Below, one piece after another: positions 26,808 to 34,895 of a DNA stretch of 43,213 nt. Every line of letters begins with the position of its first letter. Position 1 is the stretch's first letter. The notes beneath the pieces are model-generated. The model did no database searches, was not told where the DNA came from, and was given only the letters and a program-made list of their open reading frames with translations. The translations under genes were made by a program, and so were the position numbers. Origin of the DNA: Caulobacteraceae bacterium (GTDB lineage: Bacteria > Pseudomonadota > Alphaproteobacteria > Caulobacterales > Caulobacteraceae); contig CANJRI010000017.1 of assembly GCA_947476555.1 (NCBI GenBank), positions 1 through 43,213 of the forward strand, written 5' to 3'.

Positions 26808-27725
26808 ATGGCGGCCTCAAGGCCCTACCGCTCCGCATGCCTGGCCCTGGCGCTGCTGGGGTTGGCCGCCTGCGGCCAGGATGGGGGCGACGCCGGCCCG
26901 CCCGAGCGGGGCGATGCGCCCGCCGCCAAGGTCGAGGGGCGCACCATCTGGGTCTCGGACGTCAAGCGCGAGGCCGTGGCCCAGGGCCTGATCGGTGAGG
27001 GCGAGCCTTTCGATCCGGCCTCCGACCAGTTCCGCCAGGTGCTCGACGAGGTGGTCGACCAGAAGCTGCTCGCCGCCGAGGCGCTCAAGCGCAAGCTCGA
27101 CAAGGAGCCTGTGGCCCAGCGGCGACTTGCGGCCACCCGGGACCGCATCCTCGGCGATATGCTGGTCGAAAGCGTGATCGGCGACGCGGTCAACGAGAAC
27201 AACATCCGGGGCCTCTATCAGGAGCAGCAGAAGCTCGCCCGTCGGACGGAGGAGGTCCGCGCCCGGCAGATCGTCGTGGCGACGCCGGCCGAGGCGGAGG
27301 CCGTCCGCCGGCTGCTGGCCTCCGGGGCCTCTTTCGAGGCCCTGGCCATGGAACGCTCGCGCGACGCGGCCACCCGCTTCAACGGCGGAGACCTCGGCTA
27401 TTTCACGGTCGATGTCATGCCGGAGGGATACGAGGCGGCGCTGCGGGGCGCGCAGGCTGGCCAGATCGTCGGGCCTTTCCCGGTGGAGGGGGGCCTGGCT
27501 CTGGTGAAAATCGAGGACCGCCGCCTGGAGGAGCCGATCTCGCTGGAGGCCGCCCGCCCGCAGATTGTGCGGTTCCTGACCTATGACCGCATCCGCGACC
27601 TCTTGGAGACCCTGCGCTCCAAGGCCAAGATCGAAACGCTGAATCGCCCGGCCGAAGGCGCGCGCAAGGCCACGCCACCCGCCGATGCGCCCAAGACCGT
27701 ACCCGCCCCGCCCAAAGCGCCGTGA
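26808..27725 (+). CDS. SurA/PpiC-like peptidyl-prolyl isomerase lipoprotein
   Basis: A 305-residue periplasmic foldase. I chose ATG 26808 over GTG 26802 because GAGGA (26796-26800) is well spaced only for the ATG. A lipoprotein signal ends LLGLAAC, so C22 would be lipid-modified; G-Q follow, suggesting an outer-membrane destination. The N-terminal SurA-like chaperone helices span ~60-150. The parvulin (rotamase) core spans ~150-245: RARQIVVATPAEAEAVRRLL, FEALAMERSRD, GGDLGYFTVDVMP and GPFPVEGGLALVKIEDRR. The C-terminus is a Lys/Pro/Ala tail. It overlaps argJ by 4 nt (GTGA). Its clients are probably outer-membrane or secreted proteins. In this lineage such genes often neighbour secA. Confidence 0.88.
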   Translation: MAASRPYRSACLALALLGLAACGQDGGDAGPPERGDAPAAKVEGRTIWVSDVKREAVAQGLIGEGEPFDPASDQFRQVLDEVVDQKLLAAEALKRKLDKEPVAQRRLAATRDRILGDMLVESVIGDAVNENNIRGLYQEQQKLARRTEEVRARQIVVATPAEAEAVRRLLASGASFEALAMERSRDAATRFNGGDLGYFTVDVMPEGYEAALRGAQAGQIVGPFPVEGGLALVKIEDRRLEEPISLEAARPQIVRFLTYDRIRDLLETLRSKAKIETLNRPAEGARKATPPADAPKTVPAPPKAP

Positions 27726-29158
27726 GCCGCCCGATGACCCGCAAGCCTGCCAAGACGAAGCCCAAGGCCAAGCCGGCCGAGGTGGTCGGCCACACCCTGG
27801 AGCGGGCCTTCGACCCGCTGACCAGCGCCCTGAAGCGCGCGGCCCTGAAGCGGGCCGAGAAGAATTCGCGGGCCTTCGACGATCGCCTTCCGGCGCCTGC
27901 CGCGGCCAAGCCGGCCAAGGGCGCAATGCCGGTCTCGCCACTGGCCGTGCCGTTTCCGCGCATGCCGCCGATCCGCGGGGTGGAGATGGCTACCGGCCGG
28001 GCCGGCTTCTACAAGCACGAGCGCGACGACCTCTTGGTCATGACCTTTCCGGAGGGCGCCAGTTGCGCGGGGGTCTTCACCCGCCACGGCGTCGGCTCCG
28101 CCCCCGTTGACTGGTGCAAGCGCCACCTCGAGGCCACCCGCGGCGAGGGCGTCCGGGCCCTGGTGGTGAACGCCGGCTGCGCGAACTCCTTCACCGGCCG
28201 GCCGGGGGCCGACGCGGTGCGCCGGGTGGCCGCGAGCGTGGGCAAGCGTTTCGACTGCCGCCAGCGCGACGTGATGGTCGCCTCCACCGGGGTCATCGGG
28301 GTGCTGCTCGACGACGCCAAGATCACCGCCCGACTGCCCGAGATCGAGCATCGGCTCACGGCCGACGGGTGGGCGGGCGCGGCCAAGGGGATCATGACCA
28401 CCGACACCTTCCCCAAGGGCGCCTACGCCGAGGCCAAGATCGACGGCGTCACCGTGCGGATCGGCGGCATCTGCAAGGGCTCGGGGATGATCGCCCCGGA
28501 CATGGCCACCATGCTGGCCTTCGTGGCTACGGACGCGGCCATCTCGCCGGCGGCGCTGCAGAACCTGGTCAGCCTCTACACCCGCAACACCTTCAACGCC
28601 GTGACGGTGGACGGCGACCGCTCCACCAACGACACCCTCCTGCTCTTCGCCACCGGCCAGTCGGGCGCGCCCCGCATCAGCCGGGCCGGCGACAAGCGCC
28701 TCGCCGACTTCCGCGTGAAGCTGGAAGCCGTGCTGATGGACTTGGCCCAGCAACTCGTCCGCGACGGGGAGGGGGCCAACAAGTTTATCAAGGTGACCGT
28801 GACCGGCGCCGAAAGCGCCGCCTCCGCCCGCAAGATCGCCCGCACCATCTGCGAGAGCCCGCTGGTGAAGACCGCCTTCGCCGGTGAGGACGCCAACTGG
28901 GGCCGCATCACCATGGCCGTGGGCCGGGCCGACGAGCCCATCGACCGGGATTCCCTCAGCATCCGCTTCGGAAGCCTGTGGGCGGCGCAGGACGGCCTGA
29001 TCTCGCCCACCTACGACGAAGCGAAGATGAGCGCCTATATGAAGAACGCCGAGCTTGAGGTGACCGTCGACGTCGGCGTCGGGCGCGCCTCGTCCACCAT
29101 GTGGACCTGCGATCTCACCAAGCGCTACGTGGAGATCAACGGCGACTACCGGAGTTAA
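27722..29158 (+). CDS. argJ: Bifunctional ornithine acetyltransferase / N-acetylglutamate synthase
   Basis: A 478-residue ArgJ. It transfers the acetyl group from N-acetylornithine to glutamate, recycling acetyl in arginine synthesis. The family core starts near residue 70 (SPLAVPFPRMPPIRGVEMA). The autocleavage site is in APDMATML (A262|T263), T263 being the nucleophile of the beta chain. Other signatures are NAGCANSFTG, STGVIG and KGIMTTDTFPK. The first ~68 residues are a Lys/Ala/Arg-rich extension absent from most ArgJ (about 400-410 residues). The start is GTG 27722 with a 4-nt overlap; ATG 27734 is an alternative. The extension keeps the same codon bias, so it appears coding. Its function is unknown. 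Confidence 0.95.
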   Translation: MSRPMTRKPAKTKPKAKPAEVVGHTLERAFDPLTSALKRAALKRAEKNSRAFDDRLPAPAAAKPAKGAMPVSPLAVPFPRMPPIRGVEMATGRAGFYKHERDDLLVMTFPEGASCAGVFTRHGVGSAPVDWCKRHLEATRGEGVRALVVNAGCANSFTGRPGADAVRRVAASVGKRFDCRQRDVMVASTGVIGVLLDDAKITARLPEIEHRLTADGWAGAAKGIMTTDTFPKGAYAEAKIDGVTVRIGGICKGSGMIAPDMATMLAFVATDAAISPAALQNLVSLYTRNTFNAVTVDGDRSTNDTLLLFATGQSGAPRISRAGDKRLADFRVKLEAVLMDLAQQLVRDGEGANKFIKVTVTGAESAASARKIARTICESPLVKTAFAGEDANWGRITMAVGRADEPIDRDSLSIRFGSLWAAQDGLISPTYDEAKMSAYMKNAELEVTVDVGVGRASSTMWTCDLTKRYVEINGDYRS

Positions 29159-29162
29159 GCTC

Positions 29163-29480
29163 GTGACGGACATCGCCACCATCATGACAGCCGTCCCGTC
29201 GGCCGAAGAGGCGGAACAGATCGCAGAGGCGCTGCTCGTGGAGAAGTTAGCGGCGTGCGTACAGATAGTCCCCATACGAAGTCGCTATGTCTGGAAAGGC
29301 GAGATCCAGCGGGGCAATGAGGAATTGCTGCTGATCAAGACCCGAATGGCGATGTTCGATCGGGTGCGGAAGCGAATCCGCGCTCTGCACAGTTACGACA
29401 CGCCGGAAGTCATCGTTTTGCCCGTGTCGACAGCGGATCCGGACTATCTCGCCTGGCTCCTTGAAATGACCCGCCCCTAA
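29163..29480 (+). CDS. cutA: CutA1 family divalent-cation tolerance protein
   Basis: A 105-residue CutA1: a small trimeric ferredoxin-like fold protein linked to copper and other divalent-metal tolerance, though its exact role is unsettled. Features are the N-terminal strand IATIMTAVPS, the helix EEAEQIAEALLVEKLAACVQIVP with the conserved Cys, the YVWKGEIQ strand with Trp, EELLLIKT, and the end segment HSYDTPEVIVLPV. The start is GTG 29163, 4 nt after the argJ stop. Codon use differs from its neighbours: ATA twice, TTA once, CGA three times and two AGT in 105 codons, and visibly lower GC. This suggests relatively recent acquisition or weak selection. Confidence 0.92.
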   Translation: MTDIATIMTAVPSAEEAEQIAEALLVEKLAACVQIVPIRSRYVWKGEIQRGNEELLLIKTRMAMFDRVRKRIRALHSYDTPEVIVLPVSTADPDYLAWLLEMTRP

Positions 29481-29490
29481 CCTCTCCCGG

Positions 29491-29521
29491 CCTCTCCCAC
29501 GGCCTTACGGCCTGGGAGAGG
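29491..29521. terminator. Bidirectional hairpin between cutA and RNA helicase
   Basis: The stem CCTCTCCCA/TGGGAGAGG (9 bp) continues through GGCC/GGCC with a one-base bulge and a TTAC loop. It sits in the 55-nt gap between the convergent cutA and helicase genes. It lacks a U-tract, so its terminator role is inferred from position and stability. Confidence 0.55.
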
Positions 29522-29535
29522 AGGAAGTGACCTGC

Positions 29536-30960
29536 TTACCGGTTCGACCAGACGCCGGTGCGGCCGGAGCCGCCACCGCCGCCGCCGCCGTTGCCACGGC
29601 GCGGGCCCTTGAAGGCCGCCGCCGCCGGACGCTCGCCGCCGCCGCCCGAACGGGCCGGGGCCCCCTCGTGTCGGTGAGCGCCGCCGCCGCCGCCACCGCC
29701 GGTCTTGCTGCCGGGCGAATGGTTGCGCTTTTGCTGATGCTGGCCGCGATGGGGCTGGGAGCCCCGGGTGTCGGCGCGGTCCGGCTTGCCGACCTCGGGC
29801 ATGGCCGCGGTGGCCGCGCCCAGGTGCCGGTCGTTGCGCCGGTCGAAGGACGGGATGGTCTGGCGGGTGACCTTCTGGATGTCCTTCAGGAGGTTGCGTT
29901 CGTCGTCGGCGCAGAAGGCCACGGCCGAGCCGTCGGCGCCGGCCCGGGCGGTCCGCCCGATCCGGTGGACGTAGGCTTCCGGCACGTTGGGCAGCTCGAA
30001 CTGCACCACGTGGCTGACCGCGTCGATGTCGATGCCGCGGGCGGCGATGTCGGTGGCCACCAGGGCGCGGACCTTGCCGGCCTTGAAGTCGGCCAGGGCG
30101 CGTTCGCGCTGGCCTTGGCTCTTGTCGCCGTGGATGGCGGCGGCGTCGACGCCCACCTGCTCCAGGCCGCGGGCCACGCGGTCGGCGCCGCGCTTGGTCC
30201 GCGTGAACACGATCACCCGCTTGAAGCCGGCGTCGTCGAACAACTCGGCCAGCAGGGCGCGCTTGCGCGACTGCTCGACGAACAGCACGCGCTGGTTCAC
30301 CCGGTCGACAGTGGTGGCCTGCGGCGTCACCGACACCTTCAGCGGGTCGGGGTTGAGGATCTCGCCCGCCAGTTTCTCGATCTCGGTCGGCCAGGTGGCC
30401 GAGAAGAACAGGTTCTGCCGTTGGCGAGGCAGGAACTTCACGATCTTACGGATCGGCACGATGAAGCCCATGTCGAGCATCTGGTCGGCCTCGTCGAGGA
30501 TGAAGGTCTCGACGCCTTCCAGGGTGATGGTCTTCTCGCCCAGGTGGTCGAGCAGGCGGCCGGGGGTGGCCACCAGCACGTCGACGCCGGGCGCCATGGC
30601 CTTCAGCTGGCCGCCATACTTCACGCCGCCGAACACCACGGCGACGGAGACGCCCATGTGCTTGCCGTACGACTTGAAGCTCTCGCCGATCTGGGTGGCG
30701 AGCTCACGAGTGGGCGCCAGGACGAGGACGCGGCAGCTACGGCGGGGGGCCGGCTTCTTCTCCTCGGCGAGGCGGTGGAGGATCGGCAGGGCGAAGGCGG
30801 CGGTCTTGCCGGTGCCCGTCTGGGCGATGCCCAGCAGATCGCGGCCGGACATCACGCCGGGGATGGCCTGCGCCTGGATCGGGGTGGGGATGGTGTAGCC
30901 CTCGTCGGCAAGCGCCTTGAGGAGCGGCTTGGCCAGGCCAAGGTCGGTGAACTGGGTCAA
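29536..30960 (-). CDS. rhlE: DEAD-box ATP-dependent RNA helicase (RhlE-like)
   Basis: A 474-residue DEAD-box helicase. The Q motif includes F4 and TPIQAQAIP. Other motifs are I AQTGTGKT (46-53), Ia PTRELA, GG, Ib TPGR, II DEAD (156-159), III SAT (187-189), then the second RecA domain with ARGIDID and HRIGRTARAG. The C-terminal ~100 residues are basic, His/Gly/Arg-rich low-complexity sequence ending GGGGGGGSGRTGVWSNR, typical RNA-binding tails of RhlE/CsdA-like enzymes. It unwinds structured RNA in ribosome assembly or mRNA decay. The start is TTG 30960 (no other in-frame start); the ribosome site is weak. The leader toward mutT contains strong hairpins, which may regulate it. Confidence 0.92.
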   Translation of the reverse strand: MTQFTDLGLAKPLLKALADEGYTIPTPIQAQAIPGVMSGRDLLGIAQTGTGKTAAFALPILHRLAEEKKPAPRRSCRVLVLAPTRELATQIGESFKSYGKHMGVSVAVVFGGVKYGGQLKAMAPGVDVLVATPGRLLDHLGEKTITLEGVETFILDEADQMLDMGFIVPIRKIVKFLPRQRQNLFFSATWPTEIEKLAGEILNPDPLKVSVTPQATTVDRVNQRVLFVEQSRKRALLAELFDDAGFKRVIVFTRTKRGADRVARGLEQVGVDAAAIHGDKSQGQRERALADFKAGKVRALVATDIAARGIDIDAVSHVVQFELPNVPEAYVHRIGRTARAGADGSAVAFCADDERNLLKDIQKVTRQTIPSFDRRNDRHLGAATAAMPEVGKPDRADTRGSQPHRGQHQQKRNHSPGSKTGGGGGGGAHRHEGAPARSGGGGERPAAAAFKGPRRGNGGGGGGGSGRTGVWSNR

Positions 30961-30994
30961 ATTCTGACTTTCGCGTATGCGCCGAGCGCGGCCG

Positions 30995-31047
30995 CCGGAG
31001 TCTCTCCGGGGTCGCGGGGCGCGGGGTCTTTGGGGAAGCGCCCCGCG
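30995..31047. promoter_or_regulatory. Two hairpins in helicase/mutT divergent region
   Basis: CCGGAG-tct-CTCCGG (30995-31009) and a 10-bp stem, 31013-31022 with 31038-31047, enclosing a 15-nt loop. Both lie 35-90 nt upstream of the helicase start and could be in its mRNA leader. The 281-nt gap also holds GANTC sites at 30998, 31056 and 31215; I see nothing else in it. Confidence 0.45.
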
Positions 31048-31241
31048 TGATGGGCGAATCTATGGTCACTGCGCTCAACAGGCTGAGCCTCGAAAAGAGG
31101 CCCCACGCGGCTGGAGCGCCGATAGCGCCCAATGAGGACGCAGGGGTGAGATCGGTGTTCGGGGGGGTAAAGTCAACCCACGGCGGTCAATCGGCGCCGT
31201 CCTGTTGCCTTTTGGACTCAGCTAAGGGAAGGGCGTTGGCG

Positions 31242-31646
31242 ATGACCAAGCCGACCCTCCTGGTGGCCGCCGCGGCCCTTATCGACGTCGATGGACGGGT
31301 GCTGATCTGCCAGCGCCCCGAGGGAAAGGCCCTCGCCGGCCTGTGGGAATTCCCCGGCGGCAAGGTCGAGCCCGGCGAGACCCCCGAGGACTGCCTGATC
31401 CGCGAGTTGGAGGAGGAACTGGGGATCGCGGTGACCAAGTCCTGCCTCGCCCCTTTCGTCTTCGCCAGCCACGAGTACGAGAGCTTCCACCTCCTGATGC
31501 CGCTCTATCTGGTCCGCCGCTGGGAAGGCCGCGTCACCGCCCGCGAGCATCCGGCCCTCGCCTGGGTTAAGCCGGTGAAGCTCACCGACTACGAGATGCC
31601 CCCGGCCGACGCCCCCCTGGTGGCCTGGTTGAGGGACCTGATCTGA
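31242..31646 (+). CDS. mutT: MutT-type Nudix hydrolase (8-oxo-dGTP diphosphatase)
   Basis: A 134-residue Nudix protein. The Nudix box at 39-62 is complete: GGKVEPGET...RELEEELGI, i.e. G-x5-E-x7-REuxEExGu. RVLICQRPEGKALAGLWEFPGG is the MutT-like substrate face. MutT hydrolyses 8-oxo-dGTP to the monophosphate and so prevents A:T to C:G transversions; a different (d)NTP substrate cannot be excluded. The start is ATG 31242 with a purine-rich GGGAAGGG upstream. The stop and the next start overlap in TGATG, so it is co-transcribed with yjbQ. In some relatives mutT directly follows argJ; here cutA and the helicase lie between. Confidence 0.9.
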   Translation: MTKPTLLVAAAALIDVDGRVLICQRPEGKALAGLWEFPGGKVEPGETPEDCLIRELEEELGIAVTKSCLAPFVFASHEYESFHLLMPLYLVRRWEGRVTAREHPALAWVKPVKLTDYEMPPADAPLVAWLRDLI

Positions 31647-32062
31647 TGCGCCAGGCCGCCCATGTCCTCGAGGTGGCCACCCCGGGCGCGGGCCTCGTCG
31701 AGATCACCCGTGCGGTGGCGACCTGGGTGGCGGACCAGGGCATGGCCACCGGCCTCCTGACCCTGTTCTGCCGGCACACCTCCGCCTCGCTGCTGATCCA
31801 GGAGAACGCCGACCCCGACGTCGCGCGGGACATTGAGGACTATTTCGCCGCCCTCGCCCCGGAGAGCGCCGCCTACCGCCACCAGGACGAAGGCCCCGAC
31901 GACATGCCGGCGCACCTGCGGGCCGCGCTCACCCAGGTCCAGCTCTCGATCCCGGTGATCGCCGGCCGCCTGGCGCTCGGGACCTGGCAGGGCGTCCACC
32001 TCTTCGAGCACCGCGCGCGGCCCCACAGGCGGCAGATCGCGATGCACCTGGTGGGGGAATAG
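31646..32062 (+). CDS. yjbQ: YjbQ/UPF0047 family protein
   Basis: A 138-residue UPF0047 protein with the family core CRHTSASLLIQENADPDVARDIEDY, given here by its key residues: H and S/T of RHTSAS, E-N-x-D, D-V and the later HLRAALTQVQLSIPV, GTWQGVHLFEHR. A bound-metal His/Glu site is typical. Some members show thiamine-phosphate-synthase activity in vitro, hence the name 'secondary thiamine-phosphate synthase', but the physiological role is uncertain. The start ATG 31646 overlaps the mutT stop by one base. No thiamine genes are nearby. Confidence 0.92.
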   Translation: MRQAAHVLEVATPGAGLVEITRAVATWVADQGMATGLLTLFCRHTSASLLIQENADPDVARDIEDYFAALAPESAAYRHQDEGPDDMPAHLRAALTQVQLSIPVIAGRLALGTWQGVHLFEHRARPHRRQIAMHLVGE

Positions 32063-32160
32063 GGCGCGCAGCCGCTGCTGGCGGTTGCACGGCCGGTAGC
32101 CTGCTCGCACGAGTTGGTCTAAGCCGGGGCTCCTTGGCGTACCAGCGTGACGACACCTCG

Positions 32161-33939
32161 ATGAACGGTCGTGAATGGCAGACTGAGGGCGCCAGGCGCT
32201 ATCGCGCGGGCGACCTCGGCGGGGCGATCGAGGCCCTCGGCCTGGCGGCGGAGGCCGAGCCGGACGAGCCCGACTACCTGCGCAACCTGGCCGAGCTGGA
32301 GCGCGAGCGCGGAAGCTTCCCGGCCGCCGTCGCCTGGATGCGGAAGGCCCACACCGCCACCTTCAAATCCGCCAAATCGGCCACGGTGGCGCGGCTGAAC
32401 CTGCTGGCCGCCGGCTGGCTTGACCTGGGCCGGCGGAACGAGGCCCTGGAAACGGCGGCGGTCGCGGTGCGGGCGCAGGACAATACCGCCAGCCGCCAGC
32501 TGTTCGCCGAGGCTCTGCGGCGCGCCGTCCAGGCCGCTCCCCGCCACCGGGACCTGGCCGCCCGAGCCCTCGACGAGGCCTGGGCCTCGGCGGACGTTCT
32601 GCAGGGCCCGGCCACCGCCCTGCTGCTCGCCGCCTGGCCCGTTGGGCTTGAAGCCCTGGCCGAGGACGCCCTGGTCGTGGCGCTGCTCACCTCGGGGCCG
32701 ATCCGCGACCTGGAGGTTGAGCGCCGGCTCACCGCCCTGCGCCGCGAACTGCTCTTCGCACCCGAGGACGAGGCGCTGTGGCCTTTGCGGGCCGGCCTCG
32801 CGATCCAGGGTCACATCAACGAATACGCCTGGGTCAGCGAGCCTGACGAAGAGGCCGAGATCGAGGCGCTGATGGGCGGAGAACCCACGCCTGATCGCCT
32901 CCTGAAGGTCGCCGGCTATGTATCTCTCGGCGCCTTCCCCAATGCCGATGCTCTGGCCCGGCGATCCTGGCCGGCGCCGTTGCAGGGGGTGCTGCGACAG
33001 CAGGTGGAGGAGCCTGCCCGGCAGCGGCTCCTGGGCGAAGCCGCGGCGACGCTCGCGCCGGTCCGGTCGGCGGTGTCCCGGAAGGTTCGCGACCAGTACG
33101 AGCACAATCCCTATCCCCGCTGGGTGAAAGGCGTCGCCCAGCATTCCGCGCCCATCCAGCGGGTCCTTCAGAACGCCTTCCCTCGTCAGAGGATCGACGC
33201 CATCCCCGGGGCGGAGGCGCCGCGGATCCTGGTGGCGGGGTGCGGCACAGGTCAGCATGCCCTGGCCGTGGCCGCGCGCTACGACGGCGCCCGGGTGCTG
33301 GCGATCGACATCAGCCGGGCTAGCCTGGGATACGCCATGCTGCGGACCGAGCAGATGGGCGTACGCAACATCGACTACGGTCACGGCGATATCCTGGAAC
33401 TGAAGGCGCACGCCTTCGACGCCATTGAATCGGTCGGCATGCTGCCGTGCACCGAGGACCCCTTCGAAGGGGTCAGGGCGCTTGCCGCGATGCTTCGGCC
33501 TGGCGGCGTGATGAAGCTGGGGCTCTACAGCACGGCGGCGCGCCTGCCGCTTCAGGCCGCACGCCGGCTGGGTCGGGACTATCCCGCCACCCCGGGGGGC
33601 ATCCGGGCCTTCCGGCGGCGCATCATGGAAGCTGCGGCTGACGATCCGGTGCGGGGCGCCATTGGCTCCGGAGACTTCTACGCCGCCAGCGATTGCCGCG
33701 ACCTGCTGCTGCATGTCCAGGAACACACCCACACCGTCCCTGACCTGCGCCGGATGGTGGAGGACAATGGCCTGCGCCTGATCGGCTTCGTCCTGCCGCC
33801 CGAGGAGATGGCGCACTATCGCCGCGCCAATCCCGACGACCCGACCGCCACCGACTGGACCCGGTGGGCGGCGTTCGAGGCGGAGCGCCCGGACACCTTC
33901 CGTCGCATGTATCAGTTCTGGGTGCAGAAGGGCCTGTAG
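32161..33939 (+). CDS. TPR-containing class I SAM-dependent methyltransferase
   Basis: A 592-residue two-part protein. The N-terminal ~250 residues are helical TPR-like repeats (WQTEGARRYRAGDLGGAIEA; PDYLRNLAELERERGSFPAAV). The C-terminal ~270 residues are a Rossmann methyltransferase with motif I VAGCGTGQ (358-365), an acidic post-I residue in AIDISRASLGYA, and motif IV-like IESVGMLPC. The linking YEHNPYPRW box is typical of the family. The substrate is unknown; TPRs suggest it docks on a protein partner. The start is ATG 32161, but TTG 32134 is possible, adding 9 residues and having a better GGGG upstream. It ends 7 nt before the convergent stop of the next gene. Confidence 0.88.
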   Translation: MNGREWQTEGARRYRAGDLGGAIEALGLAAEAEPDEPDYLRNLAELERERGSFPAAVAWMRKAHTATFKSAKSATVARLNLLAAGWLDLGRRNEALETAAVAVRAQDNTASRQLFAEALRRAVQAAPRHRDLAARALDEAWASADVLQGPATALLLAAWPVGLEALAEDALVVALLTSGPIRDLEVERRLTALRRELLFAPEDEALWPLRAGLAIQGHINEYAWVSEPDEEAEIEALMGGEPTPDRLLKVAGYVSLGAFPNADALARRSWPAPLQGVLRQQVEEPARQRLLGEAAATLAPVRSAVSRKVRDQYEHNPYPRWVKGVAQHSAPIQRVLQNAFPRQRIDAIPGAEAPRILVAGCGTGQHALAVAARYDGARVLAIDISRASLGYAMLRTEQMGVRNIDYGHGDILELKAHAFDAIESVGMLPCTEDPFEGVRALAAMLRPGGVMKLGLYSTAARLPLQAARRLGRDYPATPGGIRAFRRRIMEAAADDPVRGAIGSGDFYAASDCRDLLLHVQEHTHTVPDLRRMVEDNGLRLIGFVLPPEEMAHYRRANPDDPTATDWTRWAAFEAERPDTFRRMYQFWVQKGL

Positions 33940-33945
33940 GGGCCC

Positions 33946-34815
33946 CTAGAGCCCCGCCCGCCGGCTCCGCCCGGCCCGCGTCGCGTCGGCGACACAGCGC
34001 CCGGTCTCCATCATCGCGTGGGTCCCCAGGCAGAAGATGTCCTCGTAGTGCGTGCCGGCGCTCGCCAGGCACTGGTGGTAGTTGAGCTTGGCCATCCGCA
34101 GGCAGAAGCCCGAGCCGGTGTCGGCCATCAACGCCTGGGCCCCGCGCTCGTCGCCCAGGGCCTTCAGGGCCGCCACAGCCGTCGCGCGGGTGGCGATCGG
34201 GCTCATGCCGCCCCGTCGGCCGCCGTCGGAGACGGCCGTGAACAGCCGGGCGGTATCGCCCTGCGCCGGCTTGTAGCCGGCCGTCCCGGCGCGTTTGACC
34301 TCGCTGAGCCGCGCCGCCCCGCTGATCCGCACCTTGGACCAGCCCTGCCGCTGCACGGTGTAGGCGGCCTTCTTGACCTTCTCGCCGGCCTCGCTCAGGG
34401 CCTCGCCCCGGTGGCGCAGGGCCGCGTTGGCGCGGCCAGCGGCGGCCTCGGCGCCGGGCAGCTCCAGCACGGCTTCCGGGTCGTAGGCGATCTGTCGGGC
34501 CATGCGCGGACCGGCGCGCCGCAGGCCGTCGGCGAACGCCTCTTCCTGCAGGGCGGCCACCGCCCCATAGGCGACCATCCCGGCTTCCAGCTCGCGCGGC
34601 TCGTAGGCGGCGCCCGCCTGCAGCCCGGCGCGCACCTGCGGCGCGCCCTTGAAGGCCGGATCGATGTCGCTGGCCTTGCGGGTGAAGCTTTCGAAGGCGC
34701 TGGCGCTGGCGGCGAGCGCCCGGTCGACGGCGCCGTCCTCGGCGGCCCAGGCCGCGCTGGCGGCCATGGCGATCGACACGGCTGCGGCGCAGCCTTTGGA
34801 AACACTAAAACGCAC
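33946..34815 (-). CDS. Secreted hypothetical protein with C-terminal Cys cluster
   Basis: A 289-residue protein from GTG 34815 with a Sec signal peptide (CAAAVSIAMAASAAWA|AED, 24/25). The mature part is helical and rich in Ala, Arg, Gly and Glu. The last ~55 residues hold four cysteines (C238, C249, C262, C274) in CLRMAKLNYHQC, IFCLGTHAMMETGRC, spaced for two disulfides or a metal site. I do not recognise a named family, although the pattern looks like a lineage-conserved periplasmic protein. It stands 80 nt downstream of the NDUFAF5-like gene on the same strand. A periplasmic role is inferred from the signal only. Confidence 0.8.
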   Translation of the reverse strand: MRFSVSKGCAAAVSIAMAASAAWAAEDGAVDRALAASASAFESFTRKASDIDPAFKGAPQVRAGLQAGAAYEPRELEAGMVAYGAVAALQEEAFADGLRRAGPRMARQIAYDPEAVLELPGAEAAAGRANAALRHRGEALSEAGEKVKKAAYTVQRQGWSKVRISGAARLSEVKRAGTAGYKPAQGDTARLFTAVSDGGRRGGMSPIATRATAVAALKALGDERGAQALMADTGSGFCLRMAKLNYHQCLASAGTHYEDIFCLGTHAMMETGRCVADATRAGRSRRAGL

Positions 34816-34895
34816 GGCGACCCCCGTCGACGATGCGCCCCCCGAAAGGAAGCTAGCCCGCCCCTGGGCACGCCGGGCCGTGGTGCGATGTCGCG

